From: Campylobacterota bacterium
GTDB lineage: Bacteria; Campylobacterota; Campylobacteria; Campylobacterales; JAADDG01
Direction: 5' to 3'
DNA length: 10,133 bases
NCBI GenBank assembly: GCA_013154075.1
Contig: JAADDG010000110.1
Span: 1-10,133 of the forward strand
Positions 6,639 through 10,133 of the stretch are shown piece after piece. A program made the translations under genes and the position numbers. Every line of letters starts with the position of its first letter. Positions within the stretch are counted from its first letter, which is position 1. The notes below the pieces were generated by a model. The model was given only the letters and a program-made list of their open reading frames with translations. It was not told where the DNA came from and did not search any database.

Positions 6639-8198
6639 ATGAGCTATTTGATGACTGTAGATGCCGGAACTGGCAGTGTTAGAGCCGTAGTTTTCGATCT
6701 TGAAGGTAATGAAATCTCCATCTCTCAAAGAGAGTGGACTCACAAAAGTGAAAATGGCGTACCAAATTCTATGAATTTCGATTGGGTTGAGGGATGGAAT
6801 AAAACCAAAAAATGTATAAAAGAGTCTATCGAAAAAGCCAATATAGATCCGAAAGAGATTTTGGCCGTTACGGCTACGAGTATGAGAGAGGGAATCGTCC
6901 TTTATGACAAAGAGGGCGATGAAATATGGGCGGTTGCGAATGTGGATGCAAGAGCTTTTAAAGAAGTTAGAGAGCTAAAAGAGAAATATCCTTCCATAGA
7001 AGAGGAGTTTTATAAAATAAGCGGACAGACGTTTGCTTTGGGGGCTTTGCCGAGGCTTCTTTGGGTGAAGAAAAACAGACCCGAAATTTATGAAAAGACG
7101 GCTAAGATCTCCATGATAAGCGATTGGGTTTTGGCAAAACTCTCAGGCGTGATAGCTTCCGATCCTTCCAATGCCGGTACAAGCGGGATATTCTCTCTTG
7201 CAAAAAGAGATTGGGAACCTGAAATGGCAAGGAGAGTGGGGCTTAGGGATGATATCTTTCCTCCCGTTTTGGAAAGCGGAGAGGTTTTGGGAAAAGTAAG
7301 CTTTGAAGCTGCAAAAGAGACGGCTCTCTCTACGGATACGCTGGTAGTGATGGGAGGGGGTGACGTGCAGATGGCCTCTTTGGGGCTTGGAGTGGTGAAA
7401 GAGGGCGATACGGCCGTTATCGGAGGCAGTTTTTGGCAGCAGGTAGTCAATATGGATGAGCCTTTGGTGGCCGAGGATATGAGTATCAGAGTAAATCCTC
7501 ACGTAATTAAAGGAATCTCTCAAGCTGAAGGGATAACCTTTTTTAGCGGGCTTGTTATGAGATGGTTTAGGGACGCTTTTTGTCTGCTTGAGAAGATAGA
7601 GGCCAAAAAAGTAGGGATAGATCCTTATGTGCTTTTGGAGGAGATGGCAAGCAGAGTTCCGGTGGGCTCTTACGGAATAGTGCCTATTTTTTCGGATAAG
7701 ATGAATTACGGCAAGTGGTATCATGCAGCTCCCTCCTTTTTAAATCTCTCTTTGGATCCTACCGTTTGTAACAAAGCTTCTATGTTTAGAAGTCTTGAAG
7801 AGAATGCGGCTATCGTTTCGGCCAAAAATTTGGATAAAATTTCATCTTTTACAAAAACTTTTTCCAAAAAGATAGTTTTTGCCGGAGGAGCGAGCAAAGG
7901 CTTTTTGTGGCCGAAGATTTTAGCGGATGTTACGGGAAGAAAAGTTAAAATACCGGTTGTAAAAGAGGCTACTTCCTTAGGAGGAGCTATGGCTGCGGGA
8001 GTTGGTGCCGGTGTTTATGAGAGTATGGAAAGTGCGGCTAACAAGTTGGTTAAGTTCGAAAAAATTTACGAACCCGATATGCAAAATCATGAAATTTACA
8101 AAGATGTTGCCAAAAGATGGGAGAGAGCTTACAAAAAGCAGCTTGAATTGGTAGATGAGGGAGTTTTGGAGAGTATGTGGAAGGCTCCCGGATTATGA
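6639..8198 (+). CDS. lsrK: Autoinducer-2 kinase LsrK (FGGY carbohydrate kinase family)
   Basis: A cytoplasmic kinase that uses ATP to phosphorylate the AI-2 precursor DPD, trapping the quorum-sensing signal in the cell; in enteric bacteria the product phospho-DPD relieves LsrR repression. The 519 residues compare with about 530 for the E. coli protein and match it from memory along the whole length: DAGTGSVRAV (8-17), SMREGIVLY (81-89), ANVDARA (100-106), DPSNAGTSG (175-183), GGGDVQ (239-244, with D242 as the likely FGGY catalytic base), GGSFWQQVVN (262-271), RVNPHVI (284-290), MRWFRDAFC (307-315), WYHAAPSF (360-367), FAGGASKG (414-421) and the terminal WKAPGL. No deletion or frameshift is seen. 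It heads an operon with a cupin and a metal efflux gene. The lsrACDB transporter, lsrR, lsrF, lsrG and luxS are not in the window. A related FGGY kinase with another sugar substrate is possible but less likely. Confidence 0.9.
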   Translation: MSYLMTVDAGTGSVRAVVFDLEGNEISISQREWTHKSENGVPNSMNFDWVEGWNKTKKCIKESIEKANIDPKEILAVTATSMREGIVLYDKEGDEIWAVANVDARAFKEVRELKEKYPSIEEEFYKISGQTFALGALPRLLWVKKNRPEIYEKTAKISMISDWVLAKLSGVIASDPSNAGTSGIFSLAKRDWEPEMARRVGLRDDIFPPVLESGEVLGKVSFEAAKETALSTDTLVVMGGGDVQMASLGLGVVKEGDTAVIGGSFWQQVVNMDEPLVAEDMSIRVNPHVIKGISQAEGITFFSGLVMRWFRDAFCLLEKIEAKKVGIDPYVLLEEMASRVPVGSYGIVPIFSDKMNYGKWYHAAPSFLNLSLDPTVCNKASMFRSLEENAAIVSAKNLDKISSFTKTFSKKIVFAGGASKGFLWPKILADVTGRKVKIPVVKEATSLGGAMAAGVGAGVYESMESAANKLVKFEKIYEPDMQNHEIYKDVAKRWERAYKKQLELVDEGVLESMWKAPGL

Positions 8199-8213
8199 AA
8201 AGAAAGGATTTGA

Positions 8214-8585
8214 ATGTATCTTACGAGCGAAAAAGAGCATGAGTATAGATTCGGCGATCACGGCCCTAAGTATCTTACGAAGGGGCCGAATGTGGATATG
8301 GGAGTGGTTGTGATTACTCCGGGAGAGGAGCATCCTTGCCACAAGCACGAAAAGCAAGAGGAGTCGTTTTTGGCTTTGGAAGGGGAGTGTGCCGTTTATG
8401 TGGACGGTAAAAAGATAATTTTGAAAGCGGGCGATTATCTAAGGTGCGATCCGGGAGAGGCTCACTACTTTCATAACGAAAGCGATAAGGATTTTAAGGC
8501 GGTTTTTATCAAGGCTCCCCATTTGGAGGAGAAAGATAGCGTTTATATCGATTGGAAACCGGGACAAGAGTTTATAAAGGAATAG
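8214..8585 (+). CDS. Small single-domain cupin, likely metal-binding
   Basis: A 123-residue cytoplasmic beta-barrel protein. Cupin motif 1 is complete: G37, H43, H45, E50 and G57 with standard spacing (core HKHEKQEESF). Motif 2 is nearly canonical, DPGEAHYFHN at 79-88 with H84 as the fourth metal ligand. So H43, H45, E50 and H84 are all present, and a divalent metal site is expected. The gene starts 15 bases after lsrK with AAAGGA just upstream, and the next gene follows its stop by two bases. Its position suggests it acts on phospho-DPD or a breakdown product, for instance as an isomerase or sensor in place of LsrG, but this is inference; small cupins also serve as sugar isomerases, dioxygenases and storage-type binding proteins. 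Confidence 0.82.
   Translation: MYLTSEKEHEYRFGDHGPKYLTKGPNVDMGVVVITPGEEHPCHKHEKQEESFLALEGECAVYVDGKKIILKAGDYLRCDPGEAHYFHNESDKDFKAVFIKAPHLEEKDSVYIDWKPGQEFIKE
8576..8581 (+). promoter_or_regulatory. Shine-Dalgarno AAAGGA for a TTG start
   Basis: AAAGGA lies six bases before the TTG at 8588 and within the last codons of the cupin gene. There is no ATG or GTG in this frame before the first membrane helix, so this site decides the start of the efflux gene. Confidence 0.6.
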
Positions 8586-8587
8586 TT

Positions 8588-9529
8588 TTGGCGGTAAATT
8601 ACGTAAAAGAGAACGATCCTCACATCGTAAAGGTAGGCAAAAAATCTTCCGCTCTTGAGAGAAGGGCACCGCTTGTAGCTACCGCTTTGTCTTTGGTTTT
8701 GGCCGTTATCAAGCTTGTTTTCGGAATAGCGAGCGGTTCGGTGGCTTTGCTCGCTTCCGCGGTCGATTCCATTATGGATATGTTCGTATCCGTATTTAAC
8801 TTTCTGGCCATAAGACTTTCGGATAGAAGCCCTGATGAGAAATTTCAGTTCGGCTATGGAAAAGTGGAAGCTTTGGCGGCTTTTTTCGAGGGGCTTGTGG
8901 TTATGGCCTCGGGATTTTATATCCTTTATGAAGGCGTTATGAAGTTTGTAAAAAACGAGCCCGTGGAGAAGATCGGAGATTCGATAATCGTTATGATAAT
9001 CTCCATTATTATAGTTTTCGGTTTGGTCTCTTTTCTATCCTATGTTTATAAAAAGACGAACAATTTGGTTATAAAATCGGATCTTTTGCACTACAAAACC
9101 GATCTTTTAAGCAACTCCGCCGTTTTGTTGTCTTTGGGTATTATCTATTTTACCAATTGGTATTTTGTGGACGCTATTTTCGGTATAGCGATAGGATTAT
9201 ATATCGTAAAGGAGGCTTTTGAGCTTGTAGAAGAGGGGGCTTTTGTACTGCTTGATGTCTCTTTACCCAAAGAAGAGGTGGAGAAGATAAAAGAGATTAT
9301 TATGAACCATCCTAAAATAAACGATTTTCATTTCCTAAAGACAAGACAGGCCGGAAAGGTGAAATTTGTGGAGGTTCATATAGTTTTGCGTCCCGATATC
9401 TCTTTGCTTGAAGCCCATAGAATAGCCGATGAGATAGAGGAAGCTATCAAGAAGATAGACGATAGCGTGATGTGGCACGTTTTGATTCATATGGATCCTT
9501 ATGACGATTCATCTTTGCATGAGATATAG
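8588..9529 (+). CDS. Cation diffusion facilitator, FieF/YiiP type (Zn2+/Fe2+/Cd2+ efflux)
   Basis: A dimeric inner-membrane metal/proton antiporter that exports divalent metal from the cytoplasm. From the TTG start it has 313 residues: a short basic N-terminus, six membrane helices (the first at about 28-49) and a cytoplasmic C-terminal domain from about 225. The transport site matches E. coli FieF D45-D49-H153-D157 exactly, as D60, D64, H168 and D172 (VDSIMD and LLHYKTD). The C-terminal metal-site region is also kept: HFLKTRQAG (248-256), VEVH (H264), AHRIADEIEEAI (276-287) and LIHMDP (H301, D303). The region equivalent to FieF site B differs: H71 and H75 become F86 and Y90. An upstream TTG at 8552 is in frame but lacks a binding site. 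The gene starts two bases after the cupin stop, so the two are translationally linked. The specific metal is uncertain. Confidence 0.88.
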   Translation: MAVNYVKENDPHIVKVGKKSSALERRAPLVATALSLVLAVIKLVFGIASGSVALLASAVDSIMDMFVSVFNFLAIRLSDRSPDEKFQFGYGKVEALAAFFEGLVVMASGFYILYEGVMKFVKNEPVEKIGDSIIVMIISIIIVFGLVSFLSYVYKKTNNLVIKSDLLHYKTDLLSNSAVLLSLGIIYFTNWYFVDAIFGIAIGLYIVKEAFELVEEGAFVLLDVSLPKEEVEKIKEIIMNHPKINDFHFLKTRQAGKVKFVEVHIVLRPDISLLEAHRIADEIEEAIKKIDDSVMWHVLIHMDPYDDSSLHEI

Positions 9530-10133
9530 ATAACTTCAAACTCAAGATAGGAGAGGGGATAATTTTTTATTAAATCTTTTGTTTTTTTGTAAGAGAGTTT
9601 TCTCTCTCCTCCGCTTACTCCGCTTCTTTTTATGTATCTGAACTTTGAGATATTGTCTTTGAAAAAGAGTCTGTAATTTACCGTTTCAAACTCGCATTTT
9701 CTATATTTTGAGACGGTTTTTACGATCTCTTCTTTTGAAGGGAGGGATGAATTTTGCCCTGTTAGTTCCCTTATCGTTTTGAAAGTTCCTTCCAAAAATA
9801 TTCCAAAGAGCCATCGGCCTTTTAGTTTTTGCAAGTTTTTTAGTACAAAATCGAGATTTTTCGCCCATTGAAGAGATGAGGAGGAGATTATAAGATCAAA
9901 CGGAGCGAAAGCTTCCAATCTTTCATAAAGAGATTCTTTTTCGAAATCTTCGTTTAAAATTATCGTTTGTTTGCTTTTTGGATGGAGATTACACATCTTT
10001 TCGGATAGATCAACTCCTACGAAAAGATCGGGATGAGATGGTAGGTTTTCATATATCTCTCCTCTTCCGCATCCAAGATCCAAAATTTTTCTATATCTTT
10101 TGTCTATCTTTTTTAAAAGGCGGGCGGCGACTC
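9499..10133 (-). CDS. bioC: SAM-dependent methyltransferase, likely malonyl-ACP O-methyltransferase BioC (N-terminus beyond window)
   Basis: A cytoplasmic class I methyltransferase. BioC methylates the free carboxyl of malonyl-ACP so that fatty-acid enzymes can build the pimeloyl chain of biotin. I read 210 residues up to the right edge; the frame stays open to the edge, entering with VAARLLKKIDKRY. SAM motif I is ILDLGCGRGE, motif II ends in VGVDLSEKM, and the post-II stretch FDLIISSSSLQWAKNLD has the SLQW signature seen in BioC. The C-terminal block RSGVSGGERKLSYKKTK followed by YLEFEVIYI resembles BioC proteins of other Campylobacterota, from memory. Its 3' end overlaps the convergent efflux gene by 31 bases. 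No other biotin gene is in view, so a different methyltransferase cannot be fully excluded. Confidence 0.75.
   Translation of the reverse strand, partial: VAARLLKKIDKRYRKILDLGCGRGEIYENLPSHPDLFVGVDLSEKMCNLHPKSKQTIILNEDFEKESLYERLEAFAPFDLIISSSSLQWAKNLDFVLKNLQKLKGRWLFGIFLEGTFKTIRELTGQNSSLPSKEEIVKTVSKYRKCEFETVNYRLFFKDNISKFRYIKRSGVSGGERKLSYKKTKDLIKNYPLSYLEFEVIYISCKDESS

Noticed and set aside
7088..7724. Minus-strand open frames of up to 193 codons
   Set aside because: They are shadows inside lsrK, which matches its family over its full length on the other strand; the translations show no recognisable domain.
1..10133. CRISPR arrays, tRNA or rRNA genes, insertion sequences, prophage genes
   Set aside because: I saw no regularly spaced repeats, no cloverleaf-like sequence, and no transposase, integrase or phage proteins on either strand.

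Overview
The window looks like chromosomal DNA from a member of the Campylobacterota (the former Epsilonproteobacteria), probably a free-living, environmental lineage. The basis is a low but uneven GC content, heavy use of AGA and ATA codons, very tight gene packing, TATAAT-type -10 boxes without a clear -35, and a BioC-like protein of the short form. This placement is an inference from style and gene content; there is no rRNA or other taxonomic marker here. All genes look intact except the two cut by the window edges, and the longest gene-free stretch is 278 bases.

Layout, left to right. On the minus strand, positions 1-2036 hold a two-gene operon: corA (divalent cation channel) followed by an SLC13/DASS anion symporter that runs off the left edge. 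A divergent 278-base AT-rich spacer carries a good corA -10 box and a 10-bp palindrome over its -35 region. On the plus strand, 2315-5805 holds a low-GC trio: an ATP-grasp ligase, a HAD hydrolase that overlaps it by 10 bases, and, after a 108-base gap with a hairpin, an exported right-handed beta-helix protein. The combination suggests making or tailoring a surface or extracellular glycan, but no substrate can be read from the sequence. On the minus strand, 5802-6543 holds two tandem periplasmic thioredoxin-fold proteins. One has a WCPPC active site; the other has no cysteine at all, with DPNS at the aligned position.

A divergent promoter region leads to the plus-strand operon at 6639-9529: a clear LsrK (autoinducer-2 kinase), a small cupin 15 bases downstream, and a FieF/YiiP-type cation diffusion facilitator that starts at a TTG two bases after the cupin stop. 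Finally, a minus-strand methyltransferase resembling BioC (biotin synthesis) overlaps the end of the efflux gene tail to tail by 31 bases and runs off the right edge.

The most notable points are the full-length LsrK with a cupin partner but no lsr transporter or regulator in view, the active/cysteine-free thioredoxin pair, and the ATP-grasp/HAD/beta-helix trio, whose HAD member lacks the usual second aspartate of motif I and whose beta-helix gene has a hairpin reaching into its ribosome binding site.
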